A DNA stretch of 64,000 bases from Protula sp. h YS-2021 (Eukaryota > Annelida > Polychaeta > Sabellida > Serpulidae), in NCBI GenBank assembly GCA_949752745.1, contig OX457025.1, forward strand, positions 96,785,804 to 96,849,803. Reading direction: 5' to 3'. The first letter of the stretch is position 1; every line of letters begins with the position of its first letter. The notes below the pieces were generated by a model that was not told the origin of the DNA, searched no databases, and saw nothing but the letters and a program-made list of their open reading frames with translations. Made by a program: the position numbers and the translations under genes. Shown here one piece after another: positions 1-11,599 of the stretch.

Positions 1-1191
1 TATGAATTGGCTTATTCAAAACTATTGTGGTCTATGTTATAACTATCACTATATCATGGAACAAGTAGTAGTGCTAGTCAGTCACCAGGCTCTATGGCAT
101 CTAAACCGTCCAGGGATTAGTATTTCCATGAATAAAAAACTTAATATCTACAGTCAAAGGAGATTAAAACACCATGGAGCAGAAACTGAGACACTTTCAG
201 TCAATGGCAAAGCTCGGACCAGCAACAGGCTTTTCCGGCGAAAAAGAACAAAGTATATTGATGTTTTAGTGTTTATCTACCGTTTCAGCACAAGTTTTTT
301 TTATAGATTTCAGATTTATCTAGAAATACATAGAGTATGACATCTTCGCAATATTAAAGGTGTGTCATCTCACGATGTTATAACACCGCACAAGCGCCAA
401 GGATCCTAGATGACTGCACTTCTAATGTAAATGGTAAATTGCTCAACGTGCTCTGAAGCTGGGCTATGTTCTTGAAATACGCTAGTTGGGAGACTATTAC
501 AATCTACTATTGTGGCCGCAATGAAACTATATTTGTAGATGTCAGTTCTTACTTGGAGATGCCTAAAAGCATGTTTGTGGGTGTTTCTTGTGTTCCTAGT
601 TGAAGCTGCGAGTTTTGTTGTAGGTATAACTGCTTTGTTGGTGAGACCTTTTTTGTTTTGTTTTTAAGGGATGACCGGAAGACTCATTTGTGCCAATTTT
701 GAATTCCGTGGTGGCGAAAAATCTAGTGCAGTCGTTTAGCTGAGCTCACTTGAGCGAAAGTCAATCTCCTGCTTTCCACCCCTGTCCAATTTCGAACCAG
801 GGATTTTAGGATAAGTCAATTCGCACTTTGATTTTTGCCGAAAAGTTTTGCGTTTCGGCTGAATTCAGGTGGGATAAGGATACATGTATGCACATGTATG
901 TAAGTGCCCTCGAAGGCACAGTCACGTTTTTTTGAAAGCTTTGTTTTTATGCTTAATTCTAAAAGAAATATTGGACAGTTTGTCATAAAAATATATCAAA
1001 TCAAAGGATATTATTTGAACTTTCACTTCATGTATATTTTAAATCTCTGGACAGCGAATTTTGTGTAGTTTTGTCGGATTTTATTTCCCTACTTTAGGAT
1101 TAATTTTTATGGTGGTTATTCATGCAGAACTATGCTGACCGAAACCAATGTGACTTGATATAACAACGAAGCTTTGTTTTAGGATATAGGT

Positions 1192-1749
1192 ATGGTTAAA
1201 CAATCTAGGGGTGGTCTGATTCGTAAGATACATAGAATTTTGACACATAGGAATGATACCCATTCGGATAGCCTTGATTCAAGGAAAGTACATTTCAGTA
1301 ATCTTATACGAATTAATACAGGCGAAGACGCTTATGTGGTACCTGGGAACATTCATACTAGAATAACAACTACTAACTCTGATTCTGATCGATCTTATAG
1401 ACTTAAACAAAAGGTACATCGTGATAATTTGAGACCTGTAAAATGTGTCAATGGTAGTTTTCTTACTGAATCTGACTATGTGCGTTTTGGTCTCTTAAAC
1501 TGCAGGTCTTTAAGAAATAAGGAGCTAAGCATTCATGACACCGTTATTGATGAAAAAATTGACTGTTTAGCTTTGACTGAAACGTGGCTGTATAATGAAG
1601 GGTCAGAGTTTGAGATTAGCCAAGTTACACCTCATGGCTTTTCTTTTCAAAATAAACCCCGTACTACAAAATTGAGATATGGCTTTTCTTTTCAAAATAA
1701 ACCCCGTACTATCGGGGTGGGGGCGTTGGCCTCCTTACCAGTCCTTTGA
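1192..1749 (+). pseudogene. LINE ORF2, N-terminal part of endonuclease (interrupted)
   Basis: This frame holds the first half of the LINE endonuclease. Residues near 102-107 read GLLNCRSLR, and residues near 127-133 read LALTETWL; these are the N-terminal catalytic motifs of the exonuclease-endonuclease-phosphatase fold used to nick the target site. The frame then runs into a tandemly repeated 173-bp segment and ends at 1749 in sequence that no longer resembles the family. The endonuclease resumes in another frame at 2139. The start at 1192 is the first ATG of the open frame; the native initiator is uncertain because the 5' end of the element is undefined. Confidence 0.75.
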
Positions 1750-2092
1750 CTGAAACGTGGCTGTATAATGAAGGGTCAGAGTTTGAGATTAGCCAAGTTA
1801 CACCTCATGGCTTTTCTTTTCAAAATAAACCCCGTACTACAAAATTGAGATATGGCTTTTCTTTTCAAAATAAACCCCGTACTATCGGGGTGGGGGCGTT
1901 GGCCTCCTTACCAGTCCTTTGACTGAAACGTGGCTGTATAATGAAGGGTCAGAGTTTGAGATTAGCCAAGTTACACCTCATGGCTTTTCTTTTCAAAATA
2001 AACCCCGTACTACAAAATTGAGATATGGCTTTTCTTTTCAAATAAACCCCGTACTATCGGGGTGGGGGCGTTGGCCTCCTTACCAAATCTCA
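1574..2092 (+). repeat. 173-bp tandem triplication inside the LINE endonuclease
   Basis: Three almost identical consecutive units begin with TGACTGAAACGTGGCTG at about 1574, 1747 and 1920. Each contains an internal shorter duplication (GGCTTTTCTTTTCAAAATAA appears twice per unit). The third unit lacks one A in that motif. A period of 173 is not a multiple of three, so each extra unit shifts the reading frame. The near-identity implies the triplication is recent, or that the assembler expanded it. Confidence 0.9.
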
Positions 2093-2138
2093 ATTTTGTA
2101 GTAAGATTCTCGAAACAAAATCCTACAATTCATTTGAA

Positions 2139-4706
2139 ATGCTAAACACGCAGAGTAAATTCAAATCAAAATGCATTAAGCTTTTTATTCTTTACAGACC
2201 ACCCCCAAACAAAGTTAACAATCTCTCATGTAAACTATTTATGGACGAATTTAGTGATTTTCTATGTGAAGTTGTAGCCCAACATTCGTCCTTTATTATT
2301 GTTGGTGACTTCAATATTCATTTAAATGATTCTAAGCAGTCATCCACTATTGAATTCAATAACATTTTAGAAACATTTGATTTAGTACAACATGTTTGTG
2401 AACCCACCCATGTCGCAGGCAATACTCTAGACCTAATTATAACACAACGAAATGGAATTGATATTAAAGACATACACGTAAAGGATTTAGGAATATCCGA
2501 TCACTACGCTATTATGTTCAACATACCATTTGACAAACCTGCTGTCCAACGTAAAACAATCATTTTCAGAGATAAGAAAAGTATTGATCCGATCAAGCTG
2601 CAAAATGATTTAGCTGATAAATTTGATTCTTCGTCCGTTGATATAAACACTGATATTGAACATTACAATGAGTGTTTATCATCCGTTTTTAACAAGCATG
2701 CTCCTATTGTCACAAAATCGATTCTCATACGCCCTAATACGCAATGGTACCAACAAAACTGTAGGCTTGCAAAAGGTAAAAGGCGCCGCCTTGAGCGTAA
2801 AAAGGATAAAACAGGTTTATCAACGGATAAGGCAGCATATAGGAAGCAATGCAACTACGTCAACTTTTTAATGGACGAAGCCAAAACTCTGTTTTATTCT
2901 AACAAGATTTTGGAAAGTGAAAGTGATAAAAAGAAATTTTTTAGTGTTACAAAACAAGATCTTAACTGGAATCCTGAGCCAAGCCTCCCCTCAAATTGCA
3001 CGGATATATCTAACGATTTTGCTGATTTTTTCGTGGATAAGATAGTTAAAATTCGCTCTGACCTTCTTCAAAATATTTCTACAATCGATGCTGTAGAAGT
3101 ACCTCGGGATGAGATATCGTCATTTGTGCTCCATAATAGTATGGATAACTTTATTCCAGCAACACAAGATGAGGTACGTCAAGTCATCATTAAGTCTTCG
3201 AATGCATTCTGTGATTTGGATCCTATGCCAACTTACCTGATCAAAGCGTGTATTGATACCCTTTTGAACCCTATTACCAAAATTGTTAACCGTTCGCTCG
3301 TTAATGCCGAAGTTCCTGAAAGCCTAAAGCGTGCAATTGTTACCCCATTACTCAAAAAGTCCAATCTAGATCCAGATCAGCTTAAGAACTATCGTCCAAT
3401 CTCCAATTTGAGTTTTATTTCTAAGATAATTGAGAAAATAGTTGCTCAGCGCCTTAATAGTCATCTTGATCTAAATAATCTGCATCAACCAATGCAATCT
3501 GCATACCGCAGATTCCTCTCCACAGAAACTGCTCTCCTTAAAGTCCATGATGACATCGCGAAATCCCTCGACAAGAAAAAGCTTTGTGTTTTAGTACTCC
3601 TCGATCTCAGTGCCGCTTTTGACACTATTAGTCATCAAATTTTACTTAATCGCCTTGACAAGCGTTTTGGTGTGCGGGGCAGAGCACTTCAGTGGTTTTC
3701 ATCCTACCTTGCGGAGCGATCGCAAACGGTTAAGGTCGGAAAGCAGGAATCAAAGTCAACACAACTTGATTTCGGAGTGCCCCAGGGCAGCATTCTTGGC
3801 CCGCTTTTGTTCTCCCTTTATACCGCCCCTATTGGAGATATTGCGAAACGACATGGTATTAGGATCCACTTCTATGCCGACGACACCCAACTGTACATCA
3901 GCTTAGACAATAAATCAGTTGAAGTCTTAGAGCGTTGTATAAGCGATGTTAAGGATTGGATGGGTATGAACATGCTAAAGTTAAATGCTGAAAAAACTGA
4001 GGTGCTACTTATTGGTTCCCTTTATAAATTAAAGAACACGTCTTCTATTAACATCTTAGTTGGTGAAAATTCTGTTAGATCTTCTAGTCAAGTAAAAAAT
4101 TTAGGTACTGTATTTGATTGTTATTTTAAAATGGATAAATTTATTGATTTGAAATGTAAAAGTGTTGCATTTTATGTTAGAAGTATTAGTAAAATTAGGA
4201 AATATCTTACTTGGGAGGCCACAGAGAGTCTTGTAAATGCCTATATAACCCCTCGTCTGGATTATTGTAATTCACTGCTTTATGGTCTACCAAAATCTCA
4301 AATTAATCGTCTGCAAAAGTTACAAAATATGGCAGCTAGATTGGTCTGTTTCAGATCTAAATGGCAACATATTACACCTAGCCTAATCGAACTTCACTGG
4401 CTGCCTGTTAATATGCGTATTATATTTAGGATTTTAGTTTATGTATTTAAAGCCTTGAATGGTTTTTCACCACAATATTTGTCAAATATCTTAGTCCCTT
4501 ATGTGCCACAGCGAAACCTTCGATCTAGTCAACAGTTTCTACTCAATGAAAATAGAACCTATAGTAAATATGGTCTAAGAGCGTTCTCTAATAATGCTCC
4601 TACACTTTGGAACAGCTTACCTATCAGTATTCGATCTGTCACAAGCATAGACATTTTTAAAAAAATGTTAAAAACTCATCTCTTTAAACGTGGTTATTCA
4701 CTGTAA
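2139..4706 (+). CDS. LINE ORF2: endonuclease C-terminal part plus reverse transcriptase
   Basis: This 855-residue frame copies LINE RNA into DNA at a nicked target. Endonuclease motifs come first: YRPPPNK (about residue 20), VGDFNIHL (55), NTLDLIIT (95) and ISDHYAIM (120). The reverse transcriptase follows: LKNYRPISNLSFISKIIE (about 425), LVLLDLSAAFDTISH (490), GVPQGSILGPLLF (555) and the catalytic FYADDTQLY at bases 3870-3896. The C-terminal region has LHWLPVNMRIIF and RAFSNNAPTLWNSLP, hallmarks of CR1/L2/Rex-type ORF2. The frame is open to its stop at 4706, but the N-terminal endonuclease is separated by the 173-bp triplication. The first ATG shown is therefore not the native start. RT catalytic residues are intact, so this half could have been active recently. 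Confidence 0.85.
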   Translation: MLNTQSKFKSKCIKLFILYRPPPNKVNNLSCKLFMDEFSDFLCEVVAQHSSFIIVGDFNIHLNDSKQSSTIEFNNILETFDLVQHVCEPTHVAGNTLDLIITQRNGIDIKDIHVKDLGISDHYAIMFNIPFDKPAVQRKTIIFRDKKSIDPIKLQNDLADKFDSSSVDINTDIEHYNECLSSVFNKHAPIVTKSILIRPNTQWYQQNCRLAKGKRRRLERKKDKTGLSTDKAAYRKQCNYVNFLMDEAKTLFYSNKILESESDKKKFFSVTKQDLNWNPEPSLPSNCTDISNDFADFFVDKIVKIRSDLLQNISTIDAVEVPRDEISSFVLHNSMDNFIPATQDEVRQVIIKSSNAFCDLDPMPTYLIKACIDTLLNPITKIVNRSLVNAEVPESLKRAIVTPLLKKSNLDPDQLKNYRPISNLSFISKIIEKIVAQRLNSHLDLNNLHQPMQSAYRRFLSTETALLKVHDDIAKSLDKKKLCVLVLLDLSAAFDTISHQILLNRLDKRFGVRGRALQWFSSYLAERSQTVKVGKQESKSTQLDFGVPQGSILGPLLFSLYTAPIGDIAKRHGIRIHFYADDTQLYISLDNKSVEVLERCISDVKDWMGMNMLKLNAEKTEVLLIGSLYKLKNTSSINILVGENSVRSSSQVKNLGTVFDCYFKMDKFIDLKCKSVAFYVRSISKIRKYLTWEATESLVNAYITPRLDYCNSLLYGLPKSQINRLQKLQNMAARLVCFRSKWQHITPSLIELHWLPVNMRIIFRILVYVFKALNGFSPQYLSNILVPYVPQRNLRSSQQFLLNENRTYSKYGLRAFSNNAPTLWNSLPISIRSVTSIDIFKKMLKTHLFKRGYSL

Positions 4707-4935
4707 TTTCTTTTTTTAGTGTAATGTATTGTCTCATTTTATATTAGTCAGATTTTTATTTATTCTGATATTGTTTAAGTTTTGTCATAGCCAATGCATG
4801 CATGTTGTATATTGTAGCCCTTAGAGCAAATTGTTGAATAAGGGCGTTATAAATGTTGCAATAATAATAATACAAAAGAAATGAAAAAAACGGCAAAAAT
4901 CAACAAAATTCCATTTTGCCAGAAACATCAGAACA

Positions 4936-5205
4936 AAAGGTCGTCTGAAGCATCATGAAAATAACATTAAATCTTTTGTACGAAACTCATGTTTAACTAA
5001 TGGACAAAAGTCAGCAAAATTATTACACTATTGTAAAGGCATTCTAGAAAGCGATAATTGAGAACACAAGTTACGCAATAACTCTTCAGTACTAATAGAC
5101 TTTGATTGATTTAACTCTACATCACGTGTAACAAAGTCATGACGTTCTACACATTCGCCACACTTATCTTCAGGAGACATGCCAACCAAATTGTCTACCG
5201 AGGGC
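4936..5205. other. Unrecognised remainder of the left-arm insertion
   Basis: This is non-LINE sequence inside the left-arm-specific insertion. On the minus strand it is open and fused by chance to the neighbouring shared sequence, giving a 125-residue frame that ends at 5028. The part specific to the insertion includes NLVGMSPEDKCGECVERHDF, which I do not recognise. There is no counterpart in the right arm. Confidence 0.4.
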
Positions 5206-6683
5206 TCACTAGACGGATTACTGAAAGCATGATCAAATGCACACCTATCAGATCTAACTTTGATCTTTGACACCAAAACAAAGTCGAAGATAAAGTCAAG
5301 TGTTACATCAAAACAAATTCCAAAGCACCGTAACCGTTTTGTAATTACAACACAAGTAAAAGGAATTGGTATACAACATTTCAGTGTTGCTTCATAAGGA
5401 CACAATTAGTGATTGTAACAGTTTTTATCCTAAACAATCACAATTTTTCCCTTCACATAAGAATTTTGGTGTAATATTTTTGTAAAGTAAGTATTCATGA
5501 AGAGCAAGACAAAGTTATACCGCACCGCACCAGCAAAAAAATATAACCAAACATTATACAAATATGAACTATAATTTAACTTTTTGGTTGCAACTTGGAA
5601 TTAAGAACATGTTGCTTAAATTATGTAATATTCAACATATCAAATTAATTATTCAAACAAATCGCCAAATATCTAATGTCCTAAGTGAGTTGACCAAATA
5701 ATAAAATTTTTCGAAGGCGGTATTCATGTTTCTATAACACACTTCAAGTTAAAAAAATAATAAATCTATCACAGATGCATGAAAACAACAAGAATTGTTA
5801 CAACGATAACAATTCAGAAAAATAATTTAACAATACAACAATATTGTCTATGAAAATTAAAAACAAAACCTTTTAATCACGTGCACTTTATGGAAAATTA
5901 AATGACTGACACACGTTTCCTTTCAGGCCAATAGAAGGGAGCAATTATTATTTTATCTAAATTATTTCAAGTTGGTCATCCATAAAAATCATGAGTGTTT
6001 CTTTAGATGTCGATTAAAAAATCGGTCTAGTTTAAAAAAATAATGAGGAAACTAACGCTCATAGCACCAGAATAAAACACAAATACGATTTAAGACAAGT
6101 CTTAATCTTTGACGACTATTTGAGACATCTTAAATTCAAAACCAATCCAGAACATAATTCAACAATTATATTTACACGATAAGTATCAAAAAGGTTTCGG
6201 GAACGAATTCAAAAAACATTATTTGGATGGGCGGGTAGAATTTTTACAAAATTCAAAACGAGGTGATCGTACGGAATTCCCTTTTGTCACGTGCTAAGGT
6301 GGTACTTTCCTAATATGAGCTCCAAGGAGGCTTTTTTGTTATAAGAAACTAAACAGAAGCGCTAAAATAACACAGGGCCGTTCGCTTTCGTACAGCAAAC
6401 TGAACGCACTCAACATCTTTCGATTTTTGACGCGACACGGTGTTGAAACGAAAACGCGAAAAAAATCAATGCATATATGACATCATAACACAAACCTGAA
6501 ATCATGTGACACATCGACCGTCGTACAAATTAATCACATGATCTCTGACTCCGCCCCTTTTTAAAATGATTGACAGTTAATATAAATAAATTTTACACAC
6601 GACAGTAAGAAAGGTGTAAGCCAGGCCTGTGCTACAGAGACAGAGGAAGAGCACTCGTTTGAATATAAGCCGGGCTTGTGTCA

Positions 6684-6684
6684 C

Positions 6685-6718
<34 letters not shown>
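6684..6718. repeat. GA microsatellite (short allele)
   Basis: A run of GA dinucleotides with one AA interruption. The partner in the right arm (44050-44110, as CT) is nearly twice as long, showing microsatellite length change between the arms. Confidence 0.9.
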
Positions 6719-8020
6719 CTCGATCAATAACGAAACAGTACTGATTAGCTGACAAGCAGCAAGACCGCTGCCTTGGCCTATACACAGTGAACAAACAGTA
6801 CACGGTACACGGCAAAGTTTAATCGGTGGAAATAAAACGCTTTTAAAATAGATCTGGATAAAGTTTCATCAAAATAATGAGCATAATGGAAAGCTGAATA
6901 TACCTTTTAAGATTTGATCAATTTTGAGAGGTCTATTTTAAGTAACAACACGATAAATTTGAGTTGAACACAGGATACTTGAAACATGTTTTAATACAGT
7001 ATTTTACGTAAGTTTCAACGCAATATGTTTCAAGTTTTGGGGCCGTTTTAACCGACTAAATTTGGAGAGATCTCGTAAGATTAATTATTTTAAATTTTCC
7101 AAAAAATAAGATGTTTTACGGAGCAGTTTAACGCGTAAAGGGGACTGCCGAATATAAACCAGGCCGCAAAAATTGCACACAAAAGAATGACCGATAACTC
7201 AATGGTCTTGGCTGCACTGTACGTGAGGGAGAGAGCTTTGAAGGCAGCTGTGAGCAATAAACATCAGCTGATTATATAAAAAATTGTACAGCAGCTGTAG
7301 CCGAAAATGATCGAAAAAAATACAAAATGCAATTTCTGCCTTAACATGCATCCCAGGCTTTGAAACTAGGAAGAAAGATTTCGTACACATTTTACCAAAC
7401 TTTCAACTCGAAAAAAAAAACAGTAATAAACACACAGAGCTGAAGGTGACCTGTGGAATTGGGATTGCAGTCCTAAAAAAGACAATCTATTTGACAACCA
7501 CAAGCTGCCACAGGCAGGGAGGGGCTGGGCTTCCGAAGCTTTAAATATATTTCAAACAAAATTTGTCACAAATATCGAACAGTTACACACGGTTTTTAAA
7601 ACATTCGCTCACCAGTAGGGGGGGGGGAGGAGGAGATAGCTTTTTTATTGAAACATATTTTATTTAACATTAGAACGTGCCCAAGTGAGATAACGTGCCG
7701 TATAGAGAAATAATGACATTTTAAGATCGCTAACAAAATTAGCCTGGCATCCATGGAAATATTATACAGAAAATCAACTATGTCTTTCACAAAACAACTG
7801 GAAATCAATGACAAGGTTTATGTTTGGCTTTTGTTAATCAAAACTCAGTGGTAAAAAGAGAGAAATATTCTGGGAATAAAACAACAATATTTACTGAAAG
7901 TAAAGGGTAAATTTTAAACCTGTCATTGACTAATTACGAACCATTTGGACTAATTACGAACCTTTTTGAACACCAGTTTGGATTCACAGGTTACTAGCAC
8001 ATGAACCCATCTGAACTGCA

Positions 8021-8395
8021 CTAGGCAGTTATTATTTTCACTGCGGTCTTCGAGAGTCTCACGTTGGAATTCAAGGCGCTGAAGTCATGAAAAGAAGCCA
8101 AAAGTCTCATTTTACCACAGACGAACTGGCGGAAAAAGTTACTGAAGGAAAATTGCGGAAGGTGGCGGTATGATACATCTGCGGCAAACCTTAGTCGAAG
8201 CTCATCAACACCGGGAAGGTTCTGCTTGGGTGGGTGCCATTTAGCCCATGGCGTGTCTAACGCCTCATGGTCAGAATAGCGACGGAGGGCGGAGAACAAA
8301 TAAAGTCCGACGTGTTGTGCTCTGTATTTATTGTCCCAACATCGCTCCCTGACTGAAATAACAACACAATGCGCACTGCATTTCAGCCCCGGCAT
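8021..8395 (-). other. CpG-richer conserved block, open in the left arm only
   Basis: The minus strand has an open frame of 124 residues starting MPGLKCSAHC and containing ADVSYRHLPQFSFSNFF. The right-arm partner (about 42190-42600, plus strand) keeps much of the DNA but is frameshifted and stopped after PGLKCSAHC. The block is less AT-rich than its surroundings. It could be a first exon, a CpG-rich regulatory block or a repeat. I recognise no domain and do not claim a protein. Confidence 0.3.
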
Positions 8396-8668
8396 TCAAA
8401 GTAACATTTAATCAATCTTTAACGCTAAATTCATCATACAAAACCCACTAACACAGCATGTTACATCAGCCAAAACTCGTGTTATAAACCAACAAACCAT
8501 TCAAAACTGACCATAAAATTTATCTGAAACCATTATTCACTTTAACAAATAACATTAGAGTACCAATTTAAGTAATATTTACCTAGTGTGGTGCGCCTAA
8601 AGACGGTTACAAACAAAAGCTCTGAGCAAAACACGTCCTTTCACTTTGACTGCTGAAGATGAAATGGC

Positions 8669-9846
8669 AGAGCGATACCCCATGGCACGGGATAATGGCA
8701 ATGCCATGGCCCCTTTCGAAACGTGTTTTCAAAAACGTCTGTCCGCTACAGTATCAAGCATCAACTCCGAAACACGGTCTAGTTTACCACAAGTTGAAAA
8801 GAAAAGGGATGTGGCATATGACAATACAACACAAATTCCCAAGACTGACTCATATTGCAACTTACTGTCCCAGCAATAAACCAAAAAAAGTTATGAATGG
8901 TGGGGGGGGGGGTGGAAGGAGAGAAGGTACTGGTTAAGAAAAAGGAAAAAAGAAGTGAGGTTGTCCTTTGACAATAGAAATCCGTTACAAGTACTTTTGC
9001 TTAAAAAGAAAAAACATGGGAAAGACCGGGTAAGAAACTTTCAAACGCAGTTATTTCGAAAGCTCTAACGGCAGTAACAAAGGAGTTAGAAGCATTTGAA
9101 ATTTCTACTTATGCTGACATTAGACGCCTAGCTGGATTCATTTATACATTGGCGGGCATGCACACCTGTGTTTTTTACCCAGAATGCAACATCAGTTTAA
9201 AGAGAGCACGACACGCTGTCCTAAAGATCTCGTAAAGCAAAATTTCAACACCTGTTGCAACACTGCAACATCTATGAACCAGATTCCTGTTTTCAGGAAC
9301 CACACATGAGTCTTTAGGAACCGCACATGAGCTTTCAGGAACTGCACATGAGTTTTCAGAAACCCTATATGAGCTTCCAGGAACCCCATACGAGTTTTCA
9401 GGAACCCCATACGAGCTTCCAGGAACCCCATACGAGTTTTCAGGAAACCCATACGAGTTTTCAGGAAACCCATACGAGTTTTTTTACCTCGCAATCAAAC
9501 AGAGCACGATTTCATTTTTTAGTAATATATACCTCAACCGATTTGGCTTGAAAACAGTTTAATTTAAATGAAAGGTGCAGCACAAGAAATCAATATTACA
9601 ATATTACTACTATTACTACTGCATACAGGAGAACGGGCTTTCAAGGCCATTGTCATGACAACGGTACACAGCGACAGTGCCGTTGATCAAAGCAAATGAC
9701 TGAAAAAATTTCAAGTTGCGATAACTCGCTTAATACACATCCTAGAGGCTTGAAACTAGTTGCAAATGAAAGCCAGTGAACAGGTCCTTTATCCACTAAA
9801 CCAATCACAATGTTTAAGACTTTCTGCTATAAAAATCGAGAAATTG
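8669..9846. mobile_element. Left-arm-specific 1.2-kb insertion
   Basis: The right arm at about 41941 joins the sequence equivalent to GATGAAATG directly to ACCATAAAC, whereas the left arm has about 1.18 kb between them. A possible GAAAT target duplication flanks the insert (GAAATGG on the left, GAGAAATTG on the right). The insert contains a poly-G run at about 8902 and a 21-bp minisatellite. No transposase or reverse transcriptase motif is visible, so it is a non-autonomous element, or else a deletion from the right arm. Confidence 0.6.
9285..9490 (+). repeat. 21-bp minisatellite, about nine units
   Basis: Units follow the pattern CAGGAACCCCATACGAGTTTT with drift at both ends of the array; the central and right units are nearly identical. 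Because 21 is a multiple of three, both strands stay open and give seven-residue peptide repeats (SFQEPHT-like on plus, RMGFLKT-like on minus). I regard both frames as products of the repeat period rather than genes. Confidence 0.92.
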
Positions 9847-11320
9847 ACCATAAACTTGACTGTCTAAAACTCTACACAACTGGGCGAAATAGCCTCAACA
9901 TTTCACAGATTCCTGGCCCTTAAAGTACACATACTGAACTGACACACGGGGCGAGGGTAACAAGAAAATTCTATTGCAATGTGATGGCTACTGTTCTAGA
10001 GGGGGGGCTGTAATCAACCAAAAAAGTACAAACAATTTATACTCACAAATTAATACGATAACTGGCGTTACTATCCGGTAAAAATACCCAAGTTTAAGAT
10101 ATATTTCTACCAGAAACCTTCACTTTCATAGACACGCCAAACAAATCCATATTTCCTTGAATCTTTTAGAACCAATTTTTCCGCTGATATAGCGACGTTA
10201 TTTTACCCAGACAGCAGAACACACAGCCTGTCTGAAACCCAGCAACAGAGGCTTTCTAGTGCGTTATTTACAAACAGGAGTATTTAAGTAACGCAAAACG
10301 TATGCCAAACACTGAACACACAGAGTACTGAGGAAACAAAACAAGTATACGAATCAATAGCGCACAGATAGAGGCCTCAGTTGGGTTATGTCAAATATTT
10401 CGACTGTATTAATTTAAATGCGATTTAGATATACAAATTTACTGTAGCCTCATTTAAATCTTAGGATTTTCACAATAGTAGTCGTTTGTTTTGACTATAA
10501 ATCAATGACAAGGTTTTATTTTTTCCCAAAATTTGGCCACCGAAAAGCAAGTTATTACATGAACTAAGCAGAGCGTTTATAAGGGAGATTTTTTTGGGAT
10601 TGGAGGGGGATTCTGTACCTGTCATTGAAAGCCAAAATTCCACTTATTACTTAATTTCAACCGAAATAAACACACACGCCATCAAGAGGTTGCTAGCACT
10701 TGGATGGAATTCTGTTTTTCTTTCAATGCATGGATTTTGGGTTCGGATGTTTTTTTTAATTGGTTTGCTGGATATATTTGCTTCTAATACTTAACTTACT
10801 ATTCAGTTCACGATCAGGTACAAGCAACTATTCAGTGTATGCCGACAGGCACACAGATCTTAAGTACTCGCAGACACTCTCTCGACCCATGTATAGTTCT
10901 AGCTACCTCTAACCAGGAAGTAACACTGCAAGTATTCTCAGCCTATACTTACATGAACGCTTATATATTGGAAGTCAGATCACGCACGCTTATATATTGG
11001 AAGTCAAATCACAGGTAACCTCTGTATCTCCATGTTTACAATCAGACTCTTCACGTTCGTTGTAGTGCACATTCATTGATAAAATAGTACAAAATGCTTC
11101 AAGCGATACGTTACTATAGCATATAAAAAGAATTATATTCCATCACATTTCTGCTAAAACACAAAAATTATAGAAAAGAGGTGACAACTAAGTTTCCATA
11201 TATTGCTACATATTATTATATCCAACATAAATACATAAATTCATACACCCGAACTTGTTTTATTCGAAGCAGTCAGAAATTTACACTTCCGCAACTTCTT
11301 CTGCAACATATCTGTTTCGA
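9847..11320. other. Non-coding DNA shared by both arms
   Basis: This pairs with about 40350-41940 of the right arm. It contains two close copies of CGCTTATATATTGGAAGTCA near 10960-11010; the right arm keeps one. No coding exon was recognised. Confidence 0.5.
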
Positions 11321-11392
11321 CTGTTTGCGACGCCGTCGCAGGCCATTCAATAAGTGAGATACAAAGCATACCTAAAATTCCCGAGAATTTTC
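11319..11392. repeat. GC-rich hairpin motif, one-armed copy
   Basis: It contains TGCGACG-C-CGTCGCA (11326-11340), a perfect 7-bp stem with a one-base centre, followed by a tail reading CATACCTAAAATTCCCGAGAA. The same module recurs in the right arm at about 39914 and 40447, and in fully palindromic form near 35743, 36409, 38043 and 38704. Confidence 0.85.
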
Positions 11393-11599
11393 TTTATTCT
11401 ATATATATTTACTTTAAACTGCAATACCATACTATAGCATTACATTTAAGAAAAAAATATTGTGCAACTATATCTACTTGTTCTCTGTATGTAGGTTTTT
11501 TAATACCATGGTCTCCCAGTCAAAAATTATGACATTAAAACTATGACATTAAAAGTAGCCTAAAGAGTTATGTTTACTAAAATCATGTATATAGCAATG

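Larger units (their letters stand above)
880..4872 (+). mobile_element. CR1/L2-group non-LTR retrotransposon (LINE)
   Basis: The element has an apurinic-type endonuclease followed by a reverse transcriptase, and a 3' end that finishes in a short CAATAATAATAA microsatellite tail, as is usual for L2/CR1-type LINEs. The 5' boundary is placed where the small inverted-terminal element (GGGATAAGGATA) is interrupted at about 880; the interrupted element resumes at about 4874 with AAAGAAATG. No ORF1 (gag-like) reading frame is visible, so the copy is 5'-truncated or belongs to an ORF1-poor lineage. The coding region is disrupted by a 173-bp triplication, so it is unlikely to be autonomous. Confidence 0.85.
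433..5205. mobile_element. Left-arm-specific 4.8-kb nested insertion
   Basis: The right arm at about 45607-45618 reads straight through from the sequence equivalent to 5206 to the sequence equivalent to 432, so about 4.77 kb is extra here. The insert is composite: 433-814 is unrecognised; 815-879 matches the end of the AGCCAATTCGCACTTT element family; 880-4872 is a LINE; 4874-4935 resumes the same small element; 4936-5205 is unrecognised. The simplest reading is that the LINE jumped into a small element already within a larger insert. Exact ends and target duplication are blurred by substitutions at the junctions. Confidence 0.8.
5206..8668. other. Non-coding DNA shared by both palindrome arms
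   Basis: This pairs with about 42000-45618 of the right arm. It is mostly AT-rich with no convincing exon. Around 6300-6620 it is richer in CpG and has a GC-box-like CCGCCCC followed by a TATAAATAAA string, both also present in the right arm near 44220; this could be a promoter relic but nothing transcribed is recognisable beside it. A G9 run at about 7619 differs in length from its partner. Confidence 0.5.

Noticed and set aside
5211..5405. ORF beginning MCPYEATLKCC, shared with 45412-45600
   Set aside because: The 58 comparable codons show about twelve amino-acid changes and only about four synonymous ones, so no sign of selection on a protein.
6540..6610. Promoter from a GC box and TATAAATAAA string
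   Set aside because: Both motifs are short, common, and not followed by a recognisable first exon in either arm.
9192..9551. Opposed open frames of 100 and 74 residues
   Set aside because: Both result from the 21-bp minisatellite period.
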